Shown piece after piece: positions 1 to 12,064 of a stretch of DNA of 64,000 bases. Made by a program: the position numbers and the translations under genes. The stretch is from contig SSBO01000009.1 of assembly GCA_005281725.1 (NCBI GenBank), positions 4,352,163 through 4,416,162 of the forward strand. The letters are read 5' to 3'. This DNA comes from Wuchereria bancrofti (lineage: Eukaryota > Nematoda > Chromadorea > Rhabditida > Onchocercidae). Position 1 is the first letter of the stretch. Each line of letters starts with the position of its first letter. Below the pieces are notes generated by a model that was not told the DNA's origin, did no database searches, and saw only the letters and a list, made by a program, of their open reading frames with translations.

Positions 1-225
1 CTCCCGCATCCTTTACACACAACAATAACGTCTCTTTAATAATATTCTAAAATTCATTCGACTTTCTGTGCTCCGTCCAACTATACTTGGAGCTTATTTC
101 ATGTTTAATAATCTTCCATTATTTCTACATACACATGAGCTCGAATGAAAATACGGAATAAAGCACTATAAATAAGGTAAATTATGAAGCTGGACATTAT
201 TCCCAGAACATTTCACAAAAATTAC

Positions 226-1695
226 CACAGTAACATGTGCGACTTTCATTCTCTTCATATTTTTCCATCCATCCTTCAGCAAGCGAATGAGCGAAATCAA
301 CGATCAAAATAAGCTGGAGAAGGATAAAAATAAAGCCACCGATTAACCCAGTCCACATTAAAGCTGAAAAATAACTCATCAATTTTACAATTAAGAATCC
401 ACCACGTATCAGTATTACATTATTATTTATTTTTTATTATTTTTTATGCCAAGAGGATAAGAAGGAAAATCAGTAATTAAAAAAAATAAGAACTGAACCA
501 CGAAAAAAAAACGAACGTGAAGAAATCTTTTCTGAACTGATGTAAAACAACCCGACAGTAATCCCAATAACAATCACATATTTGAAGAACCAAAAACCAT
601 TCTGAATTTTTGACCGTGTGTCACGAGATGATTTCACTCCCAACATCAAAATCATAAGCGCAAAGAAGAAAATTACCACTGCTCCGCAAAGTCTACAAAT
701 TAAGCGAATACCCAATGCCTTTATTATTAGAACTAAGTTCTGCATCTCAAATATCAAACTCTACTATACTACCCTTACTATAATTTTATTCGAGGATTTG
801 GGACGTCTCAACTATTAAATATATATAATGAAAAAAAACCCAAGTTCATACCTGTAAACAGCTTGGAAACCGACAGCGTGAGAACAATTTATTCCAGCAA
901 TTCCGGAGAGACCCTCACAAAACCAATTTGACTAAAATTAAAACATTACAGTAATAGAAAACTGGAAATAGCAATCTCATTTGTTTAATTAAAAAGAAAA
1001 TCAGAACAACAATTTTCTCTAGGAGGAACAAGAAATCTTGCGGAGATAAACTTACATCAGCAAGTTTAGCCTGTATACCGGGTGCAAGCATCAGACATGC
1101 CATAAATGTGCTGATCAACAACATTCCAGCATACATTACTCTCGTAGTCAATGAGCTTCGAGTAGACGGACATGCTGCACAACACAAAGAGCATGCCGCA
1201 CTACCGCAGCAACATGCTAACTGTAAAAGAAAAGTAATACAGCAATATACTTAACACTAACCAATGGTTAGTACTTGAATGTCAACATGACTTCATGCCA
1301 AACTCTGAGTAGGAAATTACAACATTCAGTCCAAAATGTCAAAATCGAATGACCAGTACATAATTAAAAATAGGAAAAATTAATAGAAGGCATTATTTTT
1401 AATACACTAACATCTATTTCAAATAAATATTAAAAATGCAGAAACAACCGATAAAAATTATTTGTCAACAGCTTTTTCTGAACATGCCAAGTGCTGCATT
1501 ACTTAGCCACTATTTTTGTTATTCCTACTTATATATTACAGTTCAATATACAAAAAAACTAGTACTTATCGATGCAACAGAGCATGGCTCCCGACATTAG
1601 CTAATAAATGAATGGGAAGATCACTGTACCATCAAAAAAAAAAAAGTGAAACAAACCGATGAGATGCATGTGGGTGTTGCCAGAAGTGCACCCAT
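226..1695 (-). CDS. Serinc (serine incorporator / TMS1-TDE1 family) multi-pass membrane protein, 5' part
   Basis: Five exons read on the minus strand: 1695-1657, 1220-1056, 931-852, 692-517 and 363-226, about 199 codons, with phases 0/0/2/1/1 that join cleanly. The product begins MGALL and continues into a Cys-rich stretch (ACCCGSAACSLCCAACPS), a first membrane helix, and a later segment holding GVKSSRDTRSKIQNGFWFF, then VGITVG-like and LIGGFIFILLQLILIVDFAH motifs. These are hallmark Serinc blocks. Members are endomembrane or plasma-membrane proteins linked to serine-derived lipid handling; that role is family knowledge. A TTCTTTTCTAG acceptor 13 bases before the ATG supports this start and suggests spliced-leader addition. 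The gene leaves the window on the left and the last two or three helices are missing. The exon-4 donor (GTTCGT after 517) is the least certain junction. Positions 1-225 look intronic. Confidence 0.88.
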
Positions 1696-1708
1696 CCAGA
1701 CGGATTAG

Positions 1709-2635
1709 CTAGAAAAGAATCAAAGTGGAATCTGAAATTATACTTCGATGTTATTCTCTTGATGATTTTTTCCGTTCCAAACGCTCTCAAATGAATTGAG
1801 AGACGAATCAAATTTCACACTAACATGATATAAAACCCCAAGGTAATTTTGATACGACCCTAATGAACAGTTCTATTTGATGCCCCCTCCCCTCATTTTA
1901 TTTCATGGACAGATAAAGAAATGTCACTTCATCATTTAGAAAAGACCGCGTTACCATGTCTCCCATCCAATGTAACATAGACAAACTTGGAAAGAGTATT
2001 CAGCACTCATAACGCATCCACACAACATATAAACCGTGCGTGAAAGAGTATAACACGTCAACCATATATTAATGAAAAACACCGAAAGGGGAGAAAGTAG
2101 TTATAGCACACAGTAATGCTTCTATCACACACTTCAATCCATACTTTAAATCCTTCACTGCGGTCTTACGAACCTGAGCCCTCTGTTGAAGCAGTTAAGC
2201 CTCGCCATACACCGTAAATATGCAAGTAGAATGGTCTAATTATTACAGTAGTCAAGAAAACATTCTGCTAAGAGAACGGTTCATTTCTATAAAGCATTTA
2301 TTCACAGCAATTATAGACTCCGCAATACACCGAAACGGAAAGAAGTGGTTATATGCAGTAAGAGAGAAGATATATCCAATTAGTTATTAATATTACCTGA
2401 AAATATATGTGTTTTATTCAGAGAGACTTGCATTAAGTAATACCATTTGAAACCAGCTTGAAATTGGATCAACGAACGAAGACGAATATGGAACACAGTC
2501 TAGGACTGATGTGAAGATACACAAATGAGACAAAAAGGTTCAGAAAATATACAAAATGCTAATAATATATGTTTACAAATCACCAAAACATACAAGCGGA
2601 GTATAACACATGTTATTTTTCGGTATAAAGTACTT
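1709..2635. other. Spacer between the p62 gene and the Serinc gene
   Basis: About 930 bases between two genes on the same (minus) strand. They should hold the 3' UTR of the p62 homologue and the upstream region of the Serinc gene. I see no open frame with family resemblance and no RNA gene. Head-to-tail spacing under 1 kb, with a trans-splice-like acceptor at the downstream gene, is compatible with an operon but does not prove one. Confidence 0.5.
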
Positions 2636-5600
2636 TCAGAAATCCTTTTCGAAATGTTTCGCATAAACAGGATCGTTCTTCATGTCCTCGATGACAGCAC
2701 TAACGTCACCTTTTAGGTCCGCCGCAAGTTTGGTTAGCCAACCATTACAATTATCAAAACCCATTCCTTCCAACTGTATTACACAAAGTGCAATATGTTC
2801 ATCTGTAATTTATTGACATAAAAAGCGCTAATATAATTTTTAAACTCGAAAGCAAAATGACAAATTGAAATAAATTCAAGACATATTTTATAAATAAGCT
2901 AGCTAAACCATGACGATAAATTAACTCTCTAACCATCACTTGCAGCAAATGAAAGGAAAAAGTGACCTGGGTAAATGAAATAGCAGTGTGGATTGTGTGG
3001 TCCAGGTTGTGGGACTATGAACGGCGTACCAGCCATACATTTTCCATCAGCAATAATAGGATAAAGGGGTGCATCTGAAAACACGAATAACTGTTCAGCA
3101 CACATAAACAAACCGTTACAAAGATGTTAATACAGCTAGGCACATGCTGCAACTCTCACATTCCAGAGCGACTTGGCATAACATACAAACTAGAATGCTT
3201 TGAAGGTTTTGTTTAAATACATAAATTTAGGCAATGGGTCTCTTACATTTTTACAAAAGGAACATGATACTGCATTCGGGAGTTGTTAAGTAACAATGAT
3301 GAAATAATATAAGCAGTGGAAAAATAAATACTTGATTGACATTTGCTGCCTGGATTATTGATGTCCATTATCGTCCATTCATCAGAAATATCATCGCCAG
3401 AAGCGACAGCATCAGGCGTTGGTTCTTTCGAACTTTGCACCACTTTTTCGGTTTCTTCATGCTCTGAGATGTGCATTTTCTTCATTGGCACATCCAACTC
3501 ATCTGGGACCTGGAAAAAAAATAAAATTAATTTGAAAACATCATGTTCCTGTCATCTTGAACAAATTGATGGAACGACCATAACAGTAGTCTAATAAAGC
3601 AACACCGTTAAAAGCAAAGTTGAAGAATTTGAAGAAAAAAAAACAGCGTATTTCACAGCTGGAAGGAGATAACAAAAACCCACGAAAAAGTCCTCGAAAC
3701 CACACTTCGACACACCGTACTTACCGCTTCAGCATTCTGAACCATTGGACCATCATTTTTCCGTTTTCCATCCTCATTTTCCATCTCACTAATCTTTGAA
3801 GCGTTTATTTTATCTTTCTTTTGTTCATCGTTCTTCTCATCTATATTGCTTTCCGCAGCATTTCTCGCTGCTTCTGCTTTAGGGATTTTCTCCGAAATGT
3901 CGTCGTGCTGTACATCCATATCAACCTCGATTCCTAAATTTATGAAATAAATCAGCTTAATTTTTCATACTTCTACATCCTTAACGGTATTAAGCCTGAT
4001 TTTTTATGGTTTCAAAATTATTCCAAAGCTCCTGAATAAAATTTCAAACGTTCCCACATATAAACAATGAAACTTATATTCTACATCAGTTAGGTTTCAA
4101 CAAAATAACTATACTCTTTCGCACTATTAAATTCCTTTGGAAAAATGATAAATATAAAAAACAATACCAAAGTTTGCAAGTGCCTGTTGAATCTGTGAGC
4201 CAACTTCTTTCAGATATTCCATGCCTTGAGCCACTGAATCACGAAATTGTGGTGGAAGTCCATCAGTATTCTCTTTAGCATTCTAAAATGTGAAAGTAAC
4301 AAAAGTCATGAATCTGGCTAAAAGGGAAGTGTGCCTAAAAAACCACTTAGTACAAGCGCTCACTTCCAGAGTGATGCATTCACTTCCAATTCGCGTTGTA
4401 AGCAACGTTTTCATCCATAAATAATAAAAAACTAACATCAGCAAAATGTGTAGCAGCAGCTGCAGCATGTCTTGCAGCGTGTCTTGCAGCGTGCTGAGCT
4501 GCAGCACTGGCTGCATTTTGAGCAGCATGAGCAGCGGCCGCAGCAGTTCGTCCGAAAATACCTTCCTGTGAAAATGTATCGCGATGACCAAAAGTATGAC
4601 TGTTTTGTCGCCAAGTGCGTCTGGGACGTAGGTGTTCAACCTTCTACAAGAGTGGTACAGTTAAATAGATTTATCCAGAAATGATGTGAAAATGATTAGC
4701 GTCTTTGTTTCCTAAAAAACTTCTATAAAAAAAATCAAGTGTCATTGCTCCTTTATACAACGTACGACGCTTACAACAACCCTAAGGCATGCAAGATATA
4801 GTGAACGCGCCACAGCCTTTTGATGTAGAACGGATTTCACTCAAACCTAGATGAAATACATTCTGTCCCATCCATTTCAACTTCTTAAAACAAAATTGAT
4901 TACGGATTCTCCGCATCCAATTCTTTAGATCAAATTTTTGCATGCAAGTCAGTAAATCCATTCCAAAAATCCAAGTATAAAAGATGTTACTTACCGGTGT
5001 TCGTGGTGTAGCATAACGAATCAAAGCATGGTCTGGATGGGACCCATCTTTCTCACATTCTTCACACAGATCGAAGTCATCACAAACACAGCATTTATAA
5101 CGAATTCCATAAAGTGGCTGATCGCAACGATTACATGTAACAAACGGATGGATTTCTTTCTGCAAAGATCAACAAACTGAATGGAGTAAATGATATGCTT
5201 AAATAACAAGAAGCTTCCTATCAATCTTTTTCCACCCAATACGATGAAAAAAATCTTAGCGTAAAGCTATTACCATAAATGACACGTAAAGCTATTACCA
5301 TAAAATGTGATGTAATTACCTTTCTCAACACAGATCACCAAAGAGGAGCTTAGGAATGAAATCTTCATAAAAATAAAAACGCACTCAGAAAATTTGCCCT
5401 CATTCTTGAGTTTGAACATTTCTGTTCCACCGTTGCACAACTCATTCTCGAGACAAGTGATAAACCAACCAACTAAGGTTTTTATTCTCAGCTACGATAT
5501 TTATCACAACCCAATTTTAAGATAAAAGAGATGAAACATTATAAAATATACCACTTCCTTATTTTAAAAACCATAACCCAAGTTTCAGATAAAAAGATAA

Positions 5601-6479
5601 AACATTATAAAACATACCACTTTCTTATTTTCTTTCTTCGTGTCCCTCGATGATTTTTCTCTCTCATGTTGCGGGAGGTCTTCTACCAAAATAACAAAAA
5701 TTATCTGATTGTAAAAAAAAGAAATGCAATAAACTAGCAAATTCCGCAGTGAATTTTGGAATGTATTCGCAACCCGAGAGGTTTCACTTTCCCAATAAAA
5801 GTTCTGCTAAGAGTGAAATAAAAAGAGCCAGTATTCCGAAGTGCGTATAAAGAAATCTCTTAATAAGCTGAATTCTGAAAATTCTTACTGATCGTTTGGA
5901 TACGAAGTTGATTGCCAGTGGTAATATGAAGTGCACTGCGCAATTCTTCGTCAGTTGAAAAGTGTATTATATCACCTTCTTCGTCTAGAAGCATCTTTTT
6001 ATTGAACAATTTCTTAAAAATTTGTTTCAGTTTCATTTTTCTTTAAGTAGACAATATCCATTGATTAACTGCTTGAAAATTAGGTTCCTTCTTGTTTATT
6101 CATCTTTTTTTTCAGTGAGTGTGGCATTGTAATAATTCACTTGACTTACTCCTTCTTTCCTCTTCCAGTATCCCATTTAGAAATTTTACAAAACAAGAAA
6201 TAATTCCTACAGTTCAAAAAATACATTGATGAGAATTATCTCTTCACTCTATAATAAGTAACGGAGATACAGTATAGAGCTAATCACTTAATATCCGAGA
6301 TAGTCCTGCAGTCCGAAATTACCTTTCCAGCCCAGTCTGCCGTTAAAATCAGGAACTACGGCATTGATTTTAACCAATAACAACCGGTACAGGTCACCAA
6401 TAACATCCATAGGCAACTGGAAACGTCGATAAACGCCAAAATGATCCCACTTGATGTTAGCAATATTGTGCGCGGCCAT
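2636..6479 (-). CDS. sqst-1: Sequestosome-1/p62 homologue, selective autophagy receptor (PB1-ZZ-LIR-UBA)
   Basis: Ten exons: 6479-6323, 5984-5889, 5682-5618, 5159-4995, 4643-4437, 4282-4168, 3933-3725, 3509-3332, 3074-2967 and 2802-2636. All phases close, giving 488 aa. Residues about 8-84 form a PB1 domain, with a basic cluster (K10, R18R19) and an acidic OPCA-like loop (DEEGD...STDEE, 53-66), so both polymerisation faces are present. Residues 107-150 are a ZZ zinc finger (C115, C118, C130, C132, C138, C141, H147, H150). Residues about 188-228 are an Ala/His/Arg-rich stretch built on HAAR/HAAQ units. At 380-386 SDEWTIM resembles a LIR motif that binds LC3/GABARAP-type proteins. The C-terminal about 45 residues (EGMGFDN...GWL) form a ubiquitin-binding UBA domain. 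Family role: it links ubiquitinated cargo to autophagosomes. Exon 10 starts at the TTACAG site at 2803-2808; the alternative ACAG nearer the UBA breaks phase. Confidence 0.93.
5260..5304. repeat. Short direct repeat, 20-base unit twice
   Basis: CGTAAAGCTATTACCATAAA occurs at 5260-5279 and again at 5285-5304, separated by 5 bases, inside intron 3 of the p62 homologue. The copies are identical, consistent with recent slippage. Confidence 0.85.
5506..5632. repeat. Imperfect tandem duplication of about 62 bases across the p62 exon 3 / intron 3 boundary
   Basis: Two adjacent units (about 5506-5566 and 5570-5632) share the pattern ACCCAA-TTT-A-GATAAAA...AAACATTATAAAA-ATACCACTT-CTTATTTT. The unit at 5570-5632 contains the used exon 3 end and its GTATGT donor (minus strand). 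The other unit lies in intron 3 and keeps a donor-like copy (GTGGTATAT). The visible differences show that the duplication is not brand new. Confidence 0.75.
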
Positions 6480-7673
6480 TTCACTGAAGACAAATGTTAC
6501 AGAAAAGTTTCTGTGAAGTGCAAAGCGAAATGCAACGCAACAGGGAGCACTGGAAGGGAAATTACTATAAAGGCAGTATCTGTTTGGGTTATGACGTCTA
6601 AAGGCATAAGCAAAGTTATATGCATTTTCTTTACATTAAAATGTGAGAAAATGACTGCAGGAGCCGAGTTATTTTGCAACATTGATTATGCTTACAATGA
6701 TTACTATGCTTACACGTCCTAATATAATTAGAATCATTATAGGTCATACAGGAATCTATTAAACGTGAATATGGGAGAAAAAGTGAACAGATGACTCTTT
6801 AAAAAGAATGTAACGCATAGGGAGGAATAGAACGCCGTGCAATGTATGGTTGACCGAATTAATACAGGAAATGGAAGAAAATATCTAAACCAATGCCACC
6901 TTCAGCAAGGATGAGCGCATCTAACGTAACCCACCGGTACCTGCACTACTCGGCCATCACATACGCAATGAGTCGACCGATCGATCAGATGAAATAAACA
7001 ATGACGCTGCTTCTAGCCCTGCTACCTCTCTCACCACGGCATGTGACAGCACACTGAGGAGAAGGCATCTGATACCGAGAGGACAGCAAGCAAGCAGGCC
7101 ACACATACAGACAGACACGACACAACAAGGTAGTAACCCTCATCCGACACACGATGAATGTGTCCTGGCATCACAATCACCATTGACATGACGAACGACA
7201 AACACCCCACCCTAATCAATAATAACATAACATACGCCAGATGTATGGCCCAACTCTTTGAAATGAAATCCAGTTGGTACTGCTGTAGCTGTGACAGTAT
7301 CATCTAGAGAGAAGGAAATGATTAAAATAAAAGTTTGTATTTAACCATGCAACATCTGACAATAATGAAAGATAAATATATGGAAATAATGCACATGCAA
7401 CATATGAAACTTCATAAGACGGCAAGGACAATATAATAATGCGTTTCAAATAACGATACAACATATGACAACAACTAGCAAGTTCTACAATGATGTTGAT
7501 TTCAAATACTAACAAATATTTCAAAATGTAACCGCATCAAACATATATGAACTGGGAATTAACCGTTAATACTTCAAGATCTCAAGGCCTATAGGTATAG
7601 GTTATAGGATTCGAGATTTGTTTCAAAAATAAGAAGATATGGTTCTGAAAATAAATTGCTGATATGACACTCT
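6480..7673. other. Intergenic region between ADSS and p62 homologue
   Basis: About 1.2 kb with somewhat higher GC than the deserts further right, especially 6830-7300. It should contain the ADSS 3' UTR and the p62 promoter or trans-splice region. Minus-strand open frames at 7031-7524 have no domain, no splice support and hydrophobic translations typical of chance frames, so I do not call them genes. Confidence 0.5.
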
Positions 7674-10538
7674 TCAGGGTTCACGAAGAATCAGTGCTTC
7701 TCTTTCCTCACCCACACCAATCCACTTCACTGATACTCCGACATACTGCTCAATGAATTCAATGAAAATTCGACAATTTTCTGGTAGTTCATTAAAACTC
7801 CGCATAGCCAATATTGGTGTGTTCCATCCTTTGAATGTACGGTATTCAACCTCCACTTTCTCCCAATCGGAAGCTTGCGCTGAAAGGACGAACAGTCAAT
7901 AAAAACAGATTACTTGATGACGTATTCGAAAGTTCAACAAAGTATGTTAAAAAATGAAACGAAGTCTGGCAGGTACTTGCATAATACTTATGTTACTCTC
8001 ATTAAGATAGTTCTTTTAGTAACGAACTCCAGTCCCAAAAAAATAATGAAAAGAATTCCATAAACAATGCTTACACGGAGGAGATTTCAGCAGTTTTTTA
8101 TCCAACCTGTAGGCAACGCCTGCTTTGATGACATCAAATGTATCCAGGACATCCAGTTTTGTCAAAGCAATGCTTAAAAATCAAAAGTAACTTTAGTACA
8201 GAACAAAAGCATTCAAATGAAAATAAAAGCTTCTCAAATATTTCTCAAGACTTCTCAAATAATTCCAGAATTACATACTCCGTGAATCCATTAATAAGAT
8301 GTGCTCGCTTCAGAAGGACTAAATCTATCCAACCGCATCGTCTCTTTCGACCCGTCGTAACACCAACCTGAAATTGGGAGCTCACATCAAAAACAATGAA
8401 ACAAATCAATGTTCTGACCGATTGTGTAAGCGTACGAATCTTCAGTTTTCCAGAAAATATAATCCAAACAACTTTTAGGAACTTAACCCATGATATATAA
8501 CAATACACACATTAGCAAACAAAAGCAATCCATACTATTAACGGACCTGACTAATAAAAGATATATCAGAACTCGGTAGTTATAGTTTTATTTCCTCTCA
8601 TGTTGTAACTTTATTCAGTTATCCCAAAAAAGACTGTGGTTGGACAACATTGTTAAGCTGGATGAAGGACCAGAATATTAAAAATGTTACAATTAAGGAA
8701 CGGAATATTCGATAACAAGATAATGATTTGTACTTCATGTCCTATTCGTTGTAGCTTATCGCCAATGTCATTTTTCAGTTCCGTAGGAAATGGTCCAGAG
8801 CCAACTCTAGTAGAGTACGCTTTTGTAACGCCTATCACTCTCTTGATCGACATTGGTGGAAGTCCCAAACCGGTGATAGCACCTCCAACTGTTGCATTCG
8901 ATGATGTTACAAATGGATAAGTTCCTGGAAATATCAACTTAATGATTGAGCTTTCTACAACTTTGGTCTTGACCACAAACCTTTCCTTAAGATCAACAGG
9001 TACTTGAATTTTTTAAAACAGTTGCCGAAAATTAAAACAGTCACCGAAATCGATATCCAGCATGGTACCATTTGCACCTTCAACAAGTACAGTTTTTCCG
9101 CTGCTTCGTAATTCATCCAATGTCATTACTGTATCAGCGACCAGTGCCAGTTCATTCAATTTATTCGCGTGTTTCTGTGAATGAATTTCAGAAGAAAAAT
9201 AAAGTTGCTCAATCTCTTTCCATTACTTTGGTTAGTCAAATAAAAATTAATAGATCTACCTTGAATTTTGTCAATTCGAGATCAACGTCAATCTCCAAAT
9301 CAGGATACTGCTTCTGATAATATTTAACAAGCTCTCGAAATCTAAAGATTTAATTCGTCAATTGAAACTTTCGTGTTCCGAGCTATGTAAGATATTTTAT
9401 TTTAGAAATAAATAATTCGAGTAAGAAAACGTGATCCATAAATATACTTTAAAGTAAATCCATCAAAATCGTAAACTAGATCGCCAACTCGGAGACCATT
9501 TCTAAAACATTTGCTAGAATATGTTGGTCCAATACCCTTTTTTGTCGTTCCAATTTTACTGAAAAAGAACAGTAATTCTGTACTCATAGCAATGAGAAAA
9601 TTCGATAGAAAAACAATAGCTAAGAAATTAAACAATCAACTTGTAACGCATAGAACTTACTTAATATTCAGTCGATCTTCCGAATGACCATCAACAAGCA
9701 TATGGATATCACATATAAGATGTGCTCGATCACTGATTAGTATTCGTTTTTCCCATCCGGGTATGCTAGTAATTTTGTTGTGATCCAGTTCTTCAAAAAA
9801 CGAATCTAAATTTACTACTGTGCCATTACCTGAAAATCAAAATGCTGAATCAACAGAATATTTTAGTAAACACACGTTGAGGAAATGTAATTACGATTGA
9901 GCATAAATTACGCATATGTCACATTGTTTTGAAGTATAAAGTATCGTCTTAGATATGATTTCTGTTTTTCTAGTTCATGATTTCTATCGACGATGGCAGA
10001 TAAAAATTAAATAAAATCTTACCAATTATGTTGAAACACTTTTCAGCAATGATTCCTGAGGGTATAATATGAAAGTCATATTTCCGTCCATTAGCAACAA
10101 CAGTGTGACCTGCGTTGTTACCACCTTGACAGCGTGCAACAACTTGTACCTATAACTTTCCAACTACTTCCTGTTTAAAATAGCATAGCAGATTATGGAA
10201 AACAGTAAAAAGAGAACGTATAGAAAACTACTTTATGATTTATATCTACTTTATGATTTATAATTTACGTCAAAATTTTATAAAACTACTTTATGATCTA
10301 TAATTTATGTCAACATATACAAATTTGCACATTGAAGATCACACTTGAAGCTTTTGATAAATCATAATCATACGATAGCAGTCCTCAACAAATCCATATG
10401 ATCATCTCAATAACTCATATGATGAGGATTCACCTTATCTTTCGCAATCAGATAATCGACAATTTTTCCTTTACCTTCATCACCCCACTGAGCACCCAGT
10501 AACACGGTCACGGTCCCCTTCTGTTGCTCCTTTAACAT
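7674..10538 (-). CDS. Adenylosuccinate synthetase (IMP + Asp + GTP to adenylosuccinate)
   Basis: Ten exons: 10538-10434, 10149-10023, 9829-9661, 9558-9448, 9341-9260, 9174-9045, 8924-8734, 8367-8279, 8172-8075 and 7879-7674. They encode 435 aa, the normal length. Visible signatures are [11 protein letters not shown] at residues 15-25 (catalytic Asp20, GTP-loop Lys residues), NNAGHT at 46-51 (catalytic His50), [27 protein letters not shown], and [12 protein letters not shown] from 307, which holds IMP-binding arginines. The enzyme catalyses the committed step from IMP toward AMP in the cytosol. Filarial worms are generally thought to depend on purine salvage and interconversion, which would make this step important; that is established knowledge and not visible here. 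A TTTTAG acceptor at 10550-10555, 11 bases before the ATG, supports the chosen start. Confidence 0.96.
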
Positions 10539-10555
10539 TCTAGATGACCCTAAAA

Positions 10556-12064
10556 TAAAAATGACAGTCTTTTGAAATAATAATTCCCACAACGAATAAC
10601 GCATTGTGTTAGAAACATGCCTAATGACTGATCCCTTAATAAACATCTATCTAAAATCAGAGTATTTATAGAGACAGACGACACTACGATAATCTTACAG
10701 TGTCGAAAGAAATAGCTTATTAAATACAGCAAATATTCCCAGAAAGAAATTCAATCACGAAATTCATTTATATATCACAGAAGGAACTCAACTTCCATCT
10801 TCTATTTCCTAAACTAAGTTATGATTTCAAAAAACCTGACCTCTTTCCCATCACATTTAGAATTTTACATTCCTATAAATCAAAGTCAAATCTCCCGGGA
10901 CTATCGTAAATATATTAAGAGAAATTAACATAAAAATTTGAAAAAAAGAGAAAAGATTTATTCTTTTCTGTCTAAAACTAAAAATTCAAAACAACGAGAA
11001 AGAGTACAGTACCTCTGAAAAGGAAAAAAGTGCGATAAAAATTGTCATAAACGTATGAATTCCAAAAAGCTGTAAGCCATATAGGATAATCCCATATTTT
11101 TATAACTTTAAAAGTCACTTAGAAGTTTCTTTTACTTAACGCAATGATGGATGACGAATTTCGTTTATGCCCATTAAAATAAAAGTGAGGAGAATACTGT
11201 ACTTCAGAAAAAGTGCAATTACACAACAAAATATCTAATCATATTTCATGTATCCGTGCAATCTGCATAAAATAAGTAAGTGATCTTCCTACTTTATTAC
11301 AGAGCATTTCTCAAGAATGAATCAGAAAGATATACTATATAAGTACGCATACGAAAACAAAAATTTTTTTAGTTAAAATTCAGATGTTAATTTCCAACAA
11401 TTTATTCAATCTGAATAAATTCTGTTTTAATAGTCATGCATTTTCTTGCTAGTAACCTTCCGTTCATAAAAAAATTTCGAAAGACGTGAAAAGGATACCA
11501 CAAATCACGTGAATTAAATATTTCATATGATAACTTGTCATTTAGAGAGAGCACACCATAACGCACTAAACAAAAAACAATGAAAAACATACAGTCGATC
11601 ATCTTGCAATTTTCATGAAAATCCCCACAAAATAAAATAACAAAATTAAAATCGTATTTCTAAAATTAAAGAGATAATTCAAACCTAAATTGACAGTGAC
11701 AATCAATATTCTACGACTGCATAATTACGTTAAGAATGGTGAACTCGAAAACAGTTGTCGACCTGTGAAGCCTTTATAAAGTGTTTCTCTGAATTGACTG
11801 AAGGTAAGCATTTGAAATTTTATAACAATAAAACAACCTGAAATAGTAGTTCTGTGCCACTTAGAACAAAGTGGAAAAATTTTTCCTAATGTATTGCAAC
11901 TAATTACAATAACACTGAAAGAAAAACAGTACTGTCCTTATATACCAATGAAATTTTCAAAGTTCCCTAGCTCTTAAACACTAGATTTTTATAAAATTAC
12001 ATAACAGCAGTATCGACATAATCATTCCATGTAAAATAGAAACGGTGTTTCTCACAATGCTTCT
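10556..12064. other. Intergenic region between ARL14EP-like and ADSS genes
   Basis: About 1.5 kb of AT-rich DNA (about 70% A+T by eye) with many stop codons in all frames. I found no exon with acceptable splice sites, no RNA gene and no repeat worth naming. Confidence 0.5.

Noticed and set aside
2803..2830. Small extra exon between p62 exons 9 and 10
   Set aside because: Not needed: moving the exon 10 acceptor to the TTACAG at 2803-2808 restores phase and the UBA start.
4283..4639. 118-codon minus-strand frame over the Ala-rich exon of the p62 homologue
   Set aside because: It is a shifted frame of exon 5. The correct frame gives the HAAR/HAAQ stretch and joins in phase to both neighbours.
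7031..7524. Two minus-strand hydrophobic frames between ADSS and p62
   Set aside because: No family resemblance, no compatible splice sites, and the translation looks like chance reading of AT-rich and CA-rich DNA.
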